DNA of 47,073 nucleotides from Cyclobacteriaceae bacterium (GTDB taxonomy: Bacteria > Bacteroidota > Bacteroidia > Cytophagales > Cyclobacteriaceae), in contig JAGQYI010000008.1 of assembly GCA_020436165.1 (NCBI GenBank), positions 1-47,073 on the forward strand. Reading direction: 5' to 3'. This document shows, piece by piece, positions 8,697-18,449 of the stretch. A model generated the notes under the pieces. The model had not been told where the DNA came from. It ran no database searches and was given only the letters and a program-made list of their open reading frames with translations. Position numbers and translations under genes: made by a program. Numbering within the stretch: the first letter of the stretch is position 1; each line of letters begins with the position of its first letter.

Positions 8697-8704
8697 TATC
8701 TTTG
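8697..8704 (+). promoter_or_regulatory. -7 box TATCTTTG of the symporter gene
   Basis: An exact match to TAnnTTTG, 23 nt before the ATG at 8728. The -33 element is weak (TTTC at 8675-8678, 18-nt spacer). Confidence 0.45.
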
Positions 8705-8727
8705 ACGTTTTATTTTAAAGCAGCCAC

Positions 8728-10203
8728 ATGACGTTTGAATCTATAATTGATACATTAAACAGTTGGGTATGGAGTAATTACCTGGTAGCACTTTGTTTGG
8801 GAGCCGGTATTTACTTTTCAGTTTCCACTCGCTTTTTACAGGTGCGGTACATAAAAGAAATGCTCCGACTTTTGTTTAAAGGCAAATCTTCACAAAAAGG
8901 AGTTTCCTCTTTTCAGGCGTTCGCAATAGCTATATCAGGCAGGGTAGGAACAGGAAATATTGCAGGGGTTGCCACAGCCATTGCTATGGGTGGCCCCGGA
9001 GCCGTTTTCTGGATGTGGGTGATTGCTTTTCTTGGGGCCTCATCGGCTTATGTTGAGGCAACCCTGGGCCAGATTTACAAGGAGGTAAAGGGAGGAGAAT
9101 ACAGAGGTGGGCCTGCTTACTATATTGAAAAAGGGTTAGGAAGTAAATGGTATGCTGTTTTGTTTGCCTTTACAACCGTATTGAGTATGTCCATCTTTTT
9201 GCCGGGTGTACAATCCAATAGCATTTCTGCAAGTATGAAGAGTGCATTCAATATTCAGGACATAGCGCTATTTGGCGATTTTAACCTGAATATTGTTGGC
9301 TTACTAATCATCGTTGCCCTTAGCCTGATCATTTTTGGAGGCGTTAAGCGAATAGGTAAGGTGGCCGAAGTGGTAGTTCCCTTTATGGCGCTCTCTTATA
9401 TTTTAATGGCCGTGGTAATTATATTTATTAACATACAGCATGTACCTGGTGCAATTGCATTGATTATAAAATCAGCTTTTGGAGCAGAGCAGGCATTTGC
9501 AGGCATCTTAGGTATGGCCATTAGCTGGGGTGTTAAGAGGGGTATTTACTCAAACGAAGCCGGACAAGGTACGGCTCCGCATGCTGCTTCTGCAGCAGAG
9601 GTGTCGCATCCTGCCAAGCAGGGGTTGGTGCAAGCATTTTCTGTTTATGTAGATACACTGTTTGTATGTACCGCTACTGCCTTCATGATTCTCTTCACGG
9701 AACAATACAATGTGGTAAATCCGGAAGGTGGCTTTATTGTAGAAAATTTACCGGGTGTTGCTTTTGGTCCTGAGTATACACAGCATGCGGTGGCTCTCGA
9801 TTTTCCTTCCATTGGTAAAGCTTTTGTAGCCATATCACTTTTCTTTTTTGCCTTTACTACTATTATGGCGTACTACTACATGGCGGAAACCAACGTAGCC
9901 TATCTGGATAAAAGCGGTAACAAGAAATATATGGTTACTATACTACGTGTAGTTATTCTGGCAACCACTTATTATGCAACTACCATAACGGCAGGCGCGG
10001 TTTGGTCGTTAGGTGATATTGGTGTTGGATTAATGGCCTGGTTAAACGTAATTGCTATTCTGCTTCTTCGCAAACCGGCATTTAAGGCACTTAAAGATTA
10101 CAGTGAACAACTTAAAGCAGGTAAGGATCCTGTTTTTAATTCCACCAAACTTGGTATTAAGAATGCTTCTTTCTGGGAGAACAAAGGTGTGGATACCAAC
10201 TAG
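8728..10203 (+). CDS. Alanine/amino acid:Na+ symporter (AGCS family)
   Basis: A 491-residue polytopic inner-membrane protein with about ten to eleven hydrophobic segments. Family blocks are clear: GRVGTGNIAGVATAIAMGGPGAVFWMW near residue 72, and GVKRGIYSNEAGQGTAPHAAS near residue 270, which form the substrate and sodium sites in AGCS carriers such as AlsT/DagA. It imports alanine, glycine or a related small amino acid with sodium. Length is typical. It lies just downstream of a putative structured RNA with a terminator, which might regulate it, though it also has its own -7 box. Confidence 0.93.
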   Translation: MTFESIIDTLNSWVWSNYLVALCLGAGIYFSVSTRFLQVRYIKEMLRLLFKGKSSQKGVSSFQAFAIAISGRVGTGNIAGVATAIAMGGPGAVFWMWVIAFLGASSAYVEATLGQIYKEVKGGEYRGGPAYYIEKGLGSKWYAVLFAFTTVLSMSIFLPGVQSNSISASMKSAFNIQDIALFGDFNLNIVGLLIIVALSLIIFGGVKRIGKVAEVVVPFMALSYILMAVVIIFINIQHVPGAIALIIKSAFGAEQAFAGILGMAISWGVKRGIYSNEAGQGTAPHAASAAEVSHPAKQGLVQAFSVYVDTLFVCTATAFMILFTEQYNVVNPEGGFIVENLPGVAFGPEYTQHAVALDFPSIGKAFVAISLFFFAFTTIMAYYYMAETNVAYLDKSGNKKYMVTILRVVILATTYYATTITAGAVWSLGDIGVGLMAWLNVIAILLLRKPAFKALKDYSEQLKAGKDPVFNSTKLGIKNASFWENKGVDTN

Positions 10204-10314
10204 TTAAAAATGAATTAAAAGTTGGCGTTTGGTCAAAAACACATGGTTTGAGTACTTAAAAAATTGAATTTTATTTTATTATTACGATATTAAATTTTGT
10301 CATTATCAAAACCT

Positions 10315-12339
10315 ATGCATCTTTTTAAAAGTTACCTCACTGTTCTAGGGATCGTAGCGGCTACTGTTGTTGGATATTCACAGGATATTCAATGGGCTTC
10401 TAAGGTAATTGAGTTTTCATCGGAGCTCACCCCAGTTCAATATTCGGCAGAACAGGTACTCGGTAAACCGAACGTGTTACCAGCGGCCGGAGAAAGTCCT
10501 TCAGCCTGGACCCCGGACAGACCAAACAGTGTCGAATTTCTGAAAGTTGGATTCGATAATCCTATTCAAATACGTCAGATTGTTATTGCTGAGTCCTACA
10601 GTCCTACGGCAATTACGGCAGTGTATGCCTACGATGTATCCGGACAGGAACACTTAATAAATAATTTTAGTGCATCGAGCATTCCTTTAAAAGGGAGGCT
10701 TTTCAGCATTATTATGAACCAGACATCCTACAAGGTTGCAGCAGTAAAAGTGGTGTTCGATGGCTCAACAGTACCGGAATATTACAGTATTGACGCCATA
10801 GGGATATCTGCTTCTGCTAAACCAACAAATGTGGAGGTTGAAATAATGGAGAACCTGAATACCAACTTGTTGGCGGAGCGCTTGAGCGATAATGTGAACA
10901 GTCCTTACACAGAGTATAAACCGCTTCTTTCACCAGATGGAAGAACCTTGTATTTCAGCAGGAAGAACCATCCGGACAATATTGGGGGAGTGGCTGATGA
11001 TGAGGACATTTGGTATTCTGAAATGGACTCTACCGGAGAATGGAAAGAAGCCGTAAATATTGGAAGACCATTAAATAATTCATCTCCTAACTATGTTTGT
11101 TCTGTTACTCCAGATGGCAACTCTATTGTTTTGTTGTTGGGTAACCAATACAGCGATAAGGGAAGGGAGAAGATGAAGGCCGGAGTTTCTATAAGCTCTA
11201 AAGAGGGTGATCAATGGACCAAGCCTTTTAATCTGATTATTGATAATGACTATAATTACAATGAGAAGGCGAACTATTTTTTAGCCAATAATAGGCAAGT
11301 GTTATTGCTTTCGGTTGAAAGGGATGACTCCTACGGAGCGCGTGATCTATATGTTAGCTTTTTTAAAGAAGACAGCACGTGGAGCGAACCACTGAACCTT
11401 GGCAAGACAATAAATACGGCTGGAGATGAAGCTTCTCCGTTTCTTGCAGCAGACGACAAAACCCTGTACTTTTCTACCAATGGGTTAAGAGGATATGGAG
11501 GGCAGGATATTTACGTTTCCACCCGCCTTGACGATACATGGACCAACTGGTCTGAGCCTTTGAATTTGGGCCCGGACATAAACTCTGACAAAGAAGACCT
11601 TTTCTTTAACATTCCACTCACCGGTAATTATGCATATTATACCCAGGAAGTAGGAGAAGATAACGCGGACATCTTTAGGGTAGAATTACCTTTGAGGGTA
11701 ATGCCGTCTGATGTAGTAGTAATAAGAGGCAGGTTGCTCGACAAAGAGACAGGTGAGCCTATTGAGGCAAAAATAATCTATGAAAAGCTCCCTGAAGGCA
11801 CAACTGCCGGCATTACCAAATCGCATAAAGGAACGGGTAATTATGAAATTGTATTACCCAAGGGATACAAGTATGGATACAGGGCAGAAGTGCAAGGCTA
11901 TCTGCCTATCAATGAAAACATTGATCTGACGGACGATGCTGCGGTTGCTACTGGAGAATTTAGTGCAGATATGTACATGGTACCAGAAAAAGTAGCCGCT
12001 GTAATTACGCTGAATAATATCTTCTTTGATTTCGACAAATCAATTTTAAAACCTGCATCTTTTCCAGAGCTGGACAGGCTTGCAGAATACTTAGCTAAAA
12101 ATGCTTCGGTTAAAATTGAAATAAGGGGATATACCGATAACACAGGCCCTGAAGAGTACAACATGGGGTTGTCTGAAAGAAGAGCTAATGCAGTATATAA
12201 ATATTTAATTGGTAAAGACATTCCTGCAAACAGGTTGTCGGTTAAATGGTTTGGTGAAAACAACCCAGCCGAATCGAATACAACCCTGGTGGGTCGAAGA
12301 GCTAACAGAAGGGTAGAATTTGAAATTTTAGAAAAATAG
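10315..12339 (+). CDS. OmpA-family envelope protein with PD40 repeats
   Basis: A 674-residue protein from ATG 10315 (an upstream in-frame TTG is less likely). It begins with a signal peptide cut near GYSQ. Residues about 25-165 look like a galactose-binding/discoidin-type beta-sandwich (FASKVIEF-like start, QVLGKPNVLP, VEFLKVGF). Residues about 195-445 carry PD40/WD40-like blades (LLSPDGRTLYFSR, FLAADDKTLYFST). A carboxypeptidase-regulatory-like domain follows (about 460-555), then an OmpA peptidoglycan-binding domain (about 562-674) with FFDFDKS, RGYTDNTGPEEYN and RRANRRVEF. It is probably anchored to peptidoglycan from the outer membrane side of the periplasm. The architecture recalls the T9SS protein PorE but differs in its N-terminus. 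It is co-transcribed with the next gene. Confidence 0.88.
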   Translation: MHLFKSYLTVLGIVAATVVGYSQDIQWASKVIEFSSELTPVQYSAEQVLGKPNVLPAAGESPSAWTPDRPNSVEFLKVGFDNPIQIRQIVIAESYSPTAITAVYAYDVSGQEHLINNFSASSIPLKGRLFSIIMNQTSYKVAAVKVVFDGSTVPEYYSIDAIGISASAKPTNVEVEIMENLNTNLLAERLSDNVNSPYTEYKPLLSPDGRTLYFSRKNHPDNIGGVADDEDIWYSEMDSTGEWKEAVNIGRPLNNSSPNYVCSVTPDGNSIVLLLGNQYSDKGREKMKAGVSISSKEGDQWTKPFNLIIDNDYNYNEKANYFLANNRQVLLLSVERDDSYGARDLYVSFFKEDSTWSEPLNLGKTINTAGDEASPFLAADDKTLYFSTNGLRGYGGQDIYVSTRLDDTWTNWSEPLNLGPDINSDKEDLFFNIPLTGNYAYYTQEVGEDNADIFRVELPLRVMPSDVVVIRGRLLDKETGEPIEAKIIYEKLPEGTTAGITKSHKGTGNYEIVLPKGYKYGYRAEVQGYLPINENIDLTDDAAVATGEFSADMYMVPEKVAAVITLNNIFFDFDKSILKPASFPELDRLAEYLAKNASVKIEIRGYTDNTGPEEYNMGLSERRANAVYKYLIGKDIPANRLSVKWFGENNPAESNTTLVGRRANRRVEFEILEK

Positions 12340-12343
12340 TAAA

Positions 12344-13045
12344 ATGAAAAAATACATAGTTTTTCTTGGTTTGATTGCCCTTTCGATGGCAGGGATGGCT
12401 CAATCTTCAGAACCTGACAGCCTGGTTACTTACAAGGCTATTATTGTAGATAAGTTTTCAGGTGCTCCTATTTCGGGGGTAAGTGTGGAGTATAAAAAAT
12501 TACCTTATCAGTCAGAAATAGGATTGCTAAGTACTGATGCCAATGGTGAATTCGATGCCTATTTCAGGGCTCGTGAGTCCTATTCATTACAGCTTTCCTA
12601 CAAAGGGTATCTTTCATTGTCTGAAGTTATTCAGCCATTAGAGCATGCCGATGCCAACCTGGTAAGGGTTGATACTTTTAGTATGCGGCCTGGTGGGGTA
12701 GGAAGTGTGTTGGCTCTTCAGAATCTTAATTTTGAGCAAGGAAAATCCAAAATCACACAGGATTCATTTGAAGAGTTGAACAATTTGGTAAACCTGTTAA
12801 AAGAATCTCCCAATATGGTTATCCAGCTGGAAGGTCATACGGATTTTCGGGGGTCTCCAACAGCCAACCTTGAGCTTTCTGAAGACAGGGTAAAGGCAGT
12901 TAAGGATTACCTTGTTTCCAATGGAATTAACACTGACAGGATTATGACCAAAGCGTTTGGTGGAAGTCAACCTATAACCACTGAAAATACTGCCGAAGCG
13001 CGCGCTAAAAACAGGCGTGTGGAGGTAAGAATATTAAGCGAATAG
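12344..13045 (+). CDS. OmpA-family protein with carboxypeptidase-regulatory-like domain
   Basis: A 233-residue protein starting 4 bp after the stop of the previous OmpA gene, so the two form an operon. A signal peptide (residues about 1-19, ending MAGMAQ) is followed by a small beta-sandwich domain of the CarboxypepD_reg type (about 28-105) and an OmpA C-terminal domain (about 120-233) with LNFEQGKSKI, LEGHTDFRGSPTANLELSEDR and KNRRVEVRI, the residues that hold diaminopimelate in peptidoglycan. It looks like a shortened relative of its neighbour without the PD40 propeller. It probably links an envelope complex to the cell wall; no specific partner can be named. Confidence 0.88.
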   Translation: MKKYIVFLGLIALSMAGMAQSSEPDSLVTYKAIIVDKFSGAPISGVSVEYKKLPYQSEIGLLSTDANGEFDAYFRARESYSLQLSYKGYLSLSEVIQPLEHADANLVRVDTFSMRPGGVGSVLALQNLNFEQGKSKITQDSFEELNNLVNLLKESPNMVIQLEGHTDFRGSPTANLELSEDRVKAVKDYLVSNGINTDRIMTKAFGGSQPITTENTAEARAKNRRVEVRILSE

Positions 13046-13052
13046 ATATTTC

Positions 13053-13517
13053 CTAACCTAATATGCGCTTAAGATCTGCTGGCGAATAGTTAACAGACTT
13101 AAGCGTTTTTTTATCTCCATCCCTGTACACTAGAAATTTGCCATCAGCTTTCTCGATGTGGGCTGAAAACCCGCGATTTTTATAATGGGTTACTGTTTGC
13201 TCAGCTTCTTCCATACTATCGCATGCCTTGCTCATATTGGATCGTTGTACCTCATTAAATAGCTCCACAAATTTTTCTCCCATGCCAAATTCTAAAACCG
13301 CTCCTGAAAGCACATATTGAATGTCGCAAAGGGCATCTGCCACTTCTACAAGGTCGTTGTTTTCAATGGCTGCTTTCAGTTCATTAAGCTCTTCCTGTAA
13401 TAACGAAACTCTAAGCTCGCATCTTTTTTTGTCCGGTATCTGAGGAGAAGCAAGAATTGGATGCCTGAAAGTTTTATGAAATTCTGCAACCTGATTTAGT
13501 GAGTCAATTTTATCCAT
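13053..13517 (-). CDS. MazG-like nucleoside triphosphate pyrophosphohydrolase
   Basis: A 154-residue protein. The all-alpha NTP pyrophosphohydrolase fold is shown by the metal-binding motif LLQEELNELKAAI and, two helices on, EVADALCDIQYVL, giving the E-x-x-E...E-x-x-D set typical of MazG/PRA-PH-like enzymes. The C-terminal 45 residues form an extra segment (KADGKFLVYRDGDKKTLKSVNYSPADL) also found in the stand-alone members. It likely hydrolyses non-canonical or surplus nucleotides to monophosphate and pyrophosphate in the cytosol. It converges on the OmpA gene, with only 7 bp between stops. The exact substrate is unknown. Confidence 0.82.
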   Translation of the reverse strand: MDKIDSLNQVAEFHKTFRHPILASPQIPDKKRCELRVSLLQEELNELKAAIENNDLVEVADALCDIQYVLSGAVLEFGMGEKFVELFNEVQRSNMSKACDSMEEAEQTVTHYKNRGFSAHIEKADGKFLVYRDGDKKTLKSVNYSPADLKRILG

Positions 13518-13643
13518 AGTTCTAGCAAATAGTAATTTTAGGTCTTTTCAAAGGGTATCTGCAATGTTACTAAGGCTTTCGGTATATCAAAATTTTATAG
13601 TTACTTAAAATTTAATGTATCTTTAATAATCTAGATACCAGGA

Positions 13644-15074
13644 ATGGAAACGAAAGAAAAATCCGGAGTAGGTACGAATCCTTACATAGGTTTATTCGAA
13701 GCACATAAGATCAAATCCCAGATTCTAAGGTCTGCGCCACTCAATGTGAGAAAAGAAAAACTAAGGAAGCTGGAAAAATGGTTGATGACAAACTCTGACC
13801 TTGTTATTGAAGCAGTTTACAAGGATTTTAAAAAACCTGAAGTAGAGGGTTTTCTTTCGGAGATTCAACCTGTTGTGGCAGAGATACGGCATGCGTTACG
13901 CAACCTGCATAAGTGGGCAAGGCCCAAAAAAATATCTACACCAGTTACCTATCTTAGTACCTCAGCTCATGTTTATTTCGAACCCAAAGGTGTTTGCCTT
14001 ATAATAGCTCCGTGGAATTTTCCATTTATGCTCACTGTACTACCTCTAGTTGAGGCCATAGCAGCGGGCAATACTGCGATTTTAAAACCCTCTGAATTAA
14101 CGCCTCATACCGCGCAGCTAATTGAGGATATGGTTAGTGAACTGTTCGCGGAAGATGAAGTAAAGGTTGTTCAGGGGGAAGTGGCCACTTCTCAGCAGCT
14201 ACTGGCTCTGCCATTTGACCATATCTTTTTTACAGGAAGCCCTGCTGTTGGCAAAATTGTAATGGAAGCGGCTGCAAAGAACCTTACTTCTGTTACGCTT
14301 GAGTTAGGAGGTAAGTCCCCGGTAATTGTAGATGAAACAGCAAATATTAAGGATGCTGCGGAAAAAATAGTTTGGGGTAAATTTTTCAACTGTGGCCAGA
14401 CATGCGTTGCTCCCGATCATCTCTATGTTCATGAAAACGTGTCTTCTGCATTTGTAAAGGAGTTGAAAAAGGCATTAAACAAAGAGTACTATAAGGAAGG
14501 CAGCGTTAATGATTTGGACTACGGACGCATTGTTAATGAGAGGCATTTTGGCCGTCTTTCTTCCTTGATGGAAGATATGGTGGAAAAGGGTGGTGAAGTT
14601 TTGCATGGTGGTTCGGCTAATTCAGAGAATAGGCTAATTGAACCGACCCTCGTTACTGGCTTGCCTGACTCAAGCAGACTTATGCAGGAAGAAATATTCG
14701 GACCAATTCTGCCTGTCATTCCCTTTAATTCTCTTGACGAGGTGATAGGTAAAATCCTGAAAATGCCAAGCCCATTGGCCTTGTATCTTTATACCCGATC
14801 AAAAGCCAATACTCGAACGATTATTGATGAGTTGCCTGCCGGTGGTATTTGCATTAATGATTCGGTCTTACATTTTGCACATTATAACTTGCCCTTTGGA
14901 GGGGTTAATAATAGTGGTATTGGCAAGTCGCATGGGTACTATGGGTTTGTGGCGTTTTCCAATGAAAAACCTGTGCTTACACAACGAATAGGTTTTACCA
15001 CCTTAAAGGCATTTTATCCTCCTTATAACGGGTTGATCAAAAAACTTGCAAAACTTGTAACGAAGCTTTTTTAG
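13644..15074 (+). CDS. Aldehyde dehydrogenase, class 3-like
   Basis: A 476-residue protein of the NAD(P)-dependent aldehyde dehydrogenase superfamily. APWNFPF (cofactor entry), TGSPAVGKIV (nucleotide binding), TLELGGKSP (general base Glu about 220) and NCGQTCVAPD (catalytic Cys about 254) are all present. Overall pattern and length match the class 3/fatty aldehyde type, in which a shortened N-terminus is normal. It oxidises an aldehyde, probably medium- or long-chain, to the acid. A TATCTTTA box at 13618-13625 lies 18 nt before the ATG. After the stop, a small hairpin (GTTAATT 15086-15092, AATTAAC 15096-15102) lacks a T-run. Confidence 0.93.
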   Translation: METKEKSGVGTNPYIGLFEAHKIKSQILRSAPLNVRKEKLRKLEKWLMTNSDLVIEAVYKDFKKPEVEGFLSEIQPVVAEIRHALRNLHKWARPKKISTPVTYLSTSAHVYFEPKGVCLIIAPWNFPFMLTVLPLVEAIAAGNTAILKPSELTPHTAQLIEDMVSELFAEDEVKVVQGEVATSQQLLALPFDHIFFTGSPAVGKIVMEAAAKNLTSVTLELGGKSPVIVDETANIKDAAEKIVWGKFFNCGQTCVAPDHLYVHENVSSAFVKELKKALNKEYYKEGSVNDLDYGRIVNERHFGRLSSLMEDMVEKGGEVLHGGSANSENRLIEPTLVTGLPDSSRLMQEEIFGPILPVIPFNSLDEVIGKILKMPSPLALYLYTRSKANTRTIIDELPAGGICINDSVLHFAHYNLPFGGVNNSGIGKSHGYYGFVAFSNEKPVLTQRIGFTTLKAFYPPYNGLIKKLAKLVTKLF

Positions 15075-15188
15075 GGTAATGTAGAGTTAATTGTAAATTA
15101 ACAATGGCATTCTTTGGTTTTAGGCAAAAAAACGCTAGCTTAATGCGATAATTTTTAGAAGTCTGGTTGGCTAAAAATTAAATCAAGC

Positions 15189-15590
15189 ATGGATATTGTT
15201 TCGCGGCAGCGCATTAATCTATTAATTCAGTTGGCAGAAATTAAAACGGTTAAGTCGGAATCACCGGCTGCCAGGATAGTAAAACGAGTGGCCAAAGAGT
15301 GTGATTTTCCTGATAAAGATCTAAATCAATTACTAAAGTCACCTGAGCCTATTGGCACATTTGGTGCGCTTTCTCCCAATCAAAAGGCAAAGTACATCTA
15401 CAACCTGGGAGAGCTAATGGCCTCCATTAAGTTTAGTAATCACAAAACACTTCTGTGTCAGAAATTTGCCTACGACCTTGGCTATTCGAAAGGGGAATTT
15501 AGCTCAATCGTGAATAAAGTACAGCAATTGAAAGAACAGTCAACCTCCGATTCAAGTCAGGAAGAAGCCTACCTTCGAATTACCGCGTAA
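15189..15590 (+). CDS. Hypothetical helical protein, possibly TerB-like
   Basis: A 133-residue, apparently all-helical cytosolic protein without signal peptide. The pattern of an N-terminal helix (QRINLLIQLAEI), a long middle section and a second related helix block (FSNHKTLLCQKFAYDLGYSKGE) is reminiscent of the TerB/tellurite-resistance helical fold that occurs in many Bacteroidota proteins of this length, but I cannot assign it with certainty. The last 11 bp overlap the 3' end of the convergent gene at 15580. Function is unknown. Confidence 0.7.
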   Translation: MDIVSRQRINLLIQLAEIKTVKSESPAARIVKRVAKECDFPDKDLNQLLKSPEPIGTFGALSPNQKAKYIYNLGELMASIKFSNHKTLLCQKFAYDLGYSKGEFSSIVNKVQQLKEQSTSDSSQEEAYLRITA

Positions 15591-16053
15591 AATTGTCAAG
15601 CCTTTGCCAAACCTCCATCATATAGGTGGAATCGATTTTAGTAAACTCACCTGTCTTAGGGTCGAGCGCAAGTGACTTAATGTATCCTTTTATAGTCCAT
15701 TGTTTTCCCTTAAAAGAATATTCAAAAGAAGTCTCAGTTCCGGGTATTCCTGATCCGGACGGGAACCAGTAATTTGTTTTTTCAATATAATGGTCTTGAT
15801 CGTACCGATAAGTTCCTCCACCGGTACCTACAATTGAGCCGGTTTCAGGATTGTACGAACACCACGAAAAATGTGTTGGAGTCACATTTTTTACATAGCT
15901 CATAAACTCAGGTACTTCACTTAGTTCATCATTCAAATTGTACTTATACTTAAGTAATTTCCACGAGCCCTCGAATTTAGGCTTACTTTTTTCAGGCTTT
16001 GGGGCTGGATTATCAACAAATAATAGGGCAAGGAAAATTAGTAACGCTTTCAT
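15580..16053 (-). CDS. Secreted lipocalin-like protein, unknown function
   Basis: A 157-residue protein with an N-terminal signal sequence (MKALLIFLALLFVDNPAP) and a beta-rich body beginning FEGSWKLLKYKYN, an opening typical of lipocalin-like proteins of Bacteroidota (the GxW near the first strand), and ending with a further W-containing strand (YMMEVWQRLDNF). The body is rich in Tyr, Trp and Gly, as expected for an eight-stranded barrel. It probably acts in the periplasm, or on the outer membrane after export. The ligand is unknown. It overlaps the convergent upstream gene tail-to-tail by 11 bp. Confidence 0.72.
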   Translation of the reverse strand: MKALLIFLALLFVDNPAPKPEKSKPKFEGSWKLLKYKYNLNDELSEVPEFMSYVKNVTPTHFSWCSYNPETGSIVGTGGGTYRYDQDHYIEKTNYWFPSGSGIPGTETSFEYSFKGKQWTIKGYIKSLALDPKTGEFTKIDSTYMMEVWQRLDNFTR

Positions 16054-16213
16054 GGTGTTTGAGTTTGGTAAGTGACGCGAAATTTTGATAAGAAATTTAC
16101 CAATAATCTATGAATAATACAAGGTTTGATAAAATTTGTAATGAAGTCAGAATCTTATTAATCTTAGCATAATGTTGTAAGAGACTTGGTTTAGCGTATG
16201 GTTAATTTTGGGT

Positions 16214-18445
16214 ATGCAAAAAACTATAAACACATCAAAAGTTAAAACATTTCCAGTTACTGGTATGTCATGTGCGGCATGTGCCACAAGTGTTGAAAAG
16301 GCCCTGAATGCAGCCAATGGCGTATCCAAAGCAGAAGTAAACTACGCTAACGCTAGTGTTCAGATAGAATTTGATACGCCCGATTTACAACCATTTGATC
16401 TCAAGGCTACCCTAAATGGCATTGGTTACGACCTGATAGTGGAGGATGACGAGGATGTGGCTATGGAAGAAGCCGAACAACAGCATTCGAGAGAGTTTAA
16501 AAAGCTTACTCGTCAAACAATTGGAGCCGCAGCTTTAACAGTGCCAATTATGGTTATCTCAATGCTTTTTCCCGAGTTGCCCTACGCCAATTGGATAATG
16601 ATGGCACTAGCACTACCTGTAGTGTCACTAATTGGCCGAAGATTTTTCAAAAGCGCTTACAATCAGCTAAAGCATAGAACCACCAATATGGATACACTTG
16701 TGGCACTTAGCACGGGTATTGCCTTCTTGTTCAGCTTTTTTAATACTGTTTACCCTCAATTCTGGATAAGCCGGGGATTGGAAGCACATGTGTATTATGA
16801 AGCATCAGCAGCTATTATAACCTTTATTTTGTTAGGTAAATTGCTGGAGGAAAAAGCAAAATCCAATACTTCATCTGCCCTTAAAAAATTAATGGGGCTG
16901 CAACCAAAACATGTCATCCGAGTTATTGAGAACGGTGATGAAGAGAAAATTGCCATTAAAGACGTACAAGTTGGAGATACTCTTTTAGTAAAACCCGGTG
17001 AGAGGATACCTGTAGATGGAATGGTGATAAAGGGTGAATCGTATGTAGATGAAAGCATGATAAGTGGAGAGCCAATACCATTACAGAAGGACAAGGGAGC
17101 ACCAGTATATGCCGGTACCATTAACCAAAAGGGAAGCTTTCAGTTTAAGGCAGAAAAAGTGGGAGGTGAGACAGTGCTTGCCCTTATTATAAAAATGGTG
17201 AAGCAGGCCCAGGGAACAAAAGCACCGGTTCAAAATCTTGTGGACAAAGTGGCCGCTGTATTTGTGCCTACAGTACTTATAATTTCTGTGATCACCTTTT
17301 TGGTTTGGTATTTTTCAGGAGCAGATCAGGCATTTTCTCATGCTTTGCTGGCTGCTGTTACTGTGTTGGTAATTGCCTGCCCGTGTGCGCTGGGTTTGGC
17401 TACACCCACAGCCATAATGGTGGGAGTTGGAAAGGGAGCAGAGAACAATATTCTTGTTAAAGATGCAGAAAGCCTTGAGCGCGCGCATCTTGTAAATGCA
17501 TTGGTGGTGGATAAAACAGGTACTATTACTGAAGGCACTCCTCAAGTAGTGGAAAGTAAATGGATGAAGGATGATAACGCCTCAAAATCTGTTTTACTGG
17601 GAATCGAAAGCCAATCGGGACACCCACTGGCCGATGCTATTGTAAGCTCTCTTAACAAAGAAATAAAAGCAATTCAGCCATCTTCAATCGAAAATATTCC
17701 CGGTAGAGGTATAGTGGGCATGGTAAATGGCATAAGCTATTATGTGGGCAGCAGTGCTTTAATTCATGATCTTACCATCAAAATGCCTGAGGAAATTGAT
17801 ACCAAGGTCAAAGAATGGGAACAAAAAGCGTACACCGTAGTTTACTACTCAAACACCAATGAATTATTGGGTGTTTTGGCTATTTCAGATCCAATTAAAG
17901 AAACATCAAAAAGAGCCATTGAAAACCTCAAACAAAAAAATATTGAGGTGTATATGCTTACGGGCGATAACGAACAAACAGCCAGGGCTGTTGCAGGCTC
18001 AGTTGGTATAAACCACTTTATGTCTCAGGTAATGCCTTCCGATAAGGCAGAATTTGTGAAAAAGCTTCAATCAGACGGCAAGTTGGTAGCAATGGTGGGA
18101 GATGGTATAAACGATGCGGAAGCATTGGCCCAGGCTGACATCAGCATTGCCATGGGAAAAGGATCAGATATTGCCATAGATGTAGCTAAAATGACGTTGA
18201 TAACCTCAGATCTTATGGCTATTCCCAAAGCATTCACACTTTCGAAACAAACTGTAAATGCAGTAAAGCAAAACCTGTTTTGGGCGTTTGTTTACAATCT
18301 GATTGGTATCCCAATTGCAGCAGGGGTATTGTATGCATATAATGGGTTTTTACTTAACCCAATGATCGCAGCTGCGGCAATGGCGTTTAGCTCTGTTTCG
18401 GTGGTGCTAAATAGTTTACGAGTAAAATGGAAATCATTAATTTAA
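16214..18445 (+). CDS. copA: Copper-exporting P-type ATPase
   Basis: A 743-residue protein from ATG 16214 (the frame also opens at a TTG two codons earlier). One N-terminal HMA domain carries GMSCAAC (Cys about 20 and 23). Next come paired membrane helices, the actuator motif SGEP, the ion-site motif CPCALGLATP (Cys about 389 and 391), the phosphorylated Asp in DKTGT (about 433), the SGHPLADA motif of P1B pumps, and GDGINDAEAL in the hinge. CPC in this position points to Cu(I) as the exported ion. A TAATTTTG box lies at 16203-16210, unusually close to the ATG. It is followed after 4 bp by a small HMA protein, so the two form a copper-efflux operon. Confidence 0.96.
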   Translation: MQKTINTSKVKTFPVTGMSCAACATSVEKALNAANGVSKAEVNYANASVQIEFDTPDLQPFDLKATLNGIGYDLIVEDDEDVAMEEAEQQHSREFKKLTRQTIGAAALTVPIMVISMLFPELPYANWIMMALALPVVSLIGRRFFKSAYNQLKHRTTNMDTLVALSTGIAFLFSFFNTVYPQFWISRGLEAHVYYEASAAIITFILLGKLLEEKAKSNTSSALKKLMGLQPKHVIRVIENGDEEKIAIKDVQVGDTLLVKPGERIPVDGMVIKGESYVDESMISGEPIPLQKDKGAPVYAGTINQKGSFQFKAEKVGGETVLALIIKMVKQAQGTKAPVQNLVDKVAAVFVPTVLIISVITFLVWYFSGADQAFSHALLAAVTVLVIACPCALGLATPTAIMVGVGKGAENNILVKDAESLERAHLVNALVVDKTGTITEGTPQVVESKWMKDDNASKSVLLGIESQSGHPLADAIVSSLNKEIKAIQPSSIENIPGRGIVGMVNGISYYVGSSALIHDLTIKMPEEIDTKVKEWEQKAYTVVYYSNTNELLGVLAISDPIKETSKRAIENLKQKNIEVYMLTGDNEQTARAVAGSVGINHFMSQVMPSDKAEFVKKLQSDGKLVAMVGDGINDAEALAQADISIAMGKGSDIAIDVAKMTLITSDLMAIPKAFTLSKQTVNAVKQNLFWAFVYNLIGIPIAAGVLYAYNGFLLNPMIAAAAMAFSSVSVVLNSLRVKWKSLI

Positions 18446-18449
18446 CACA

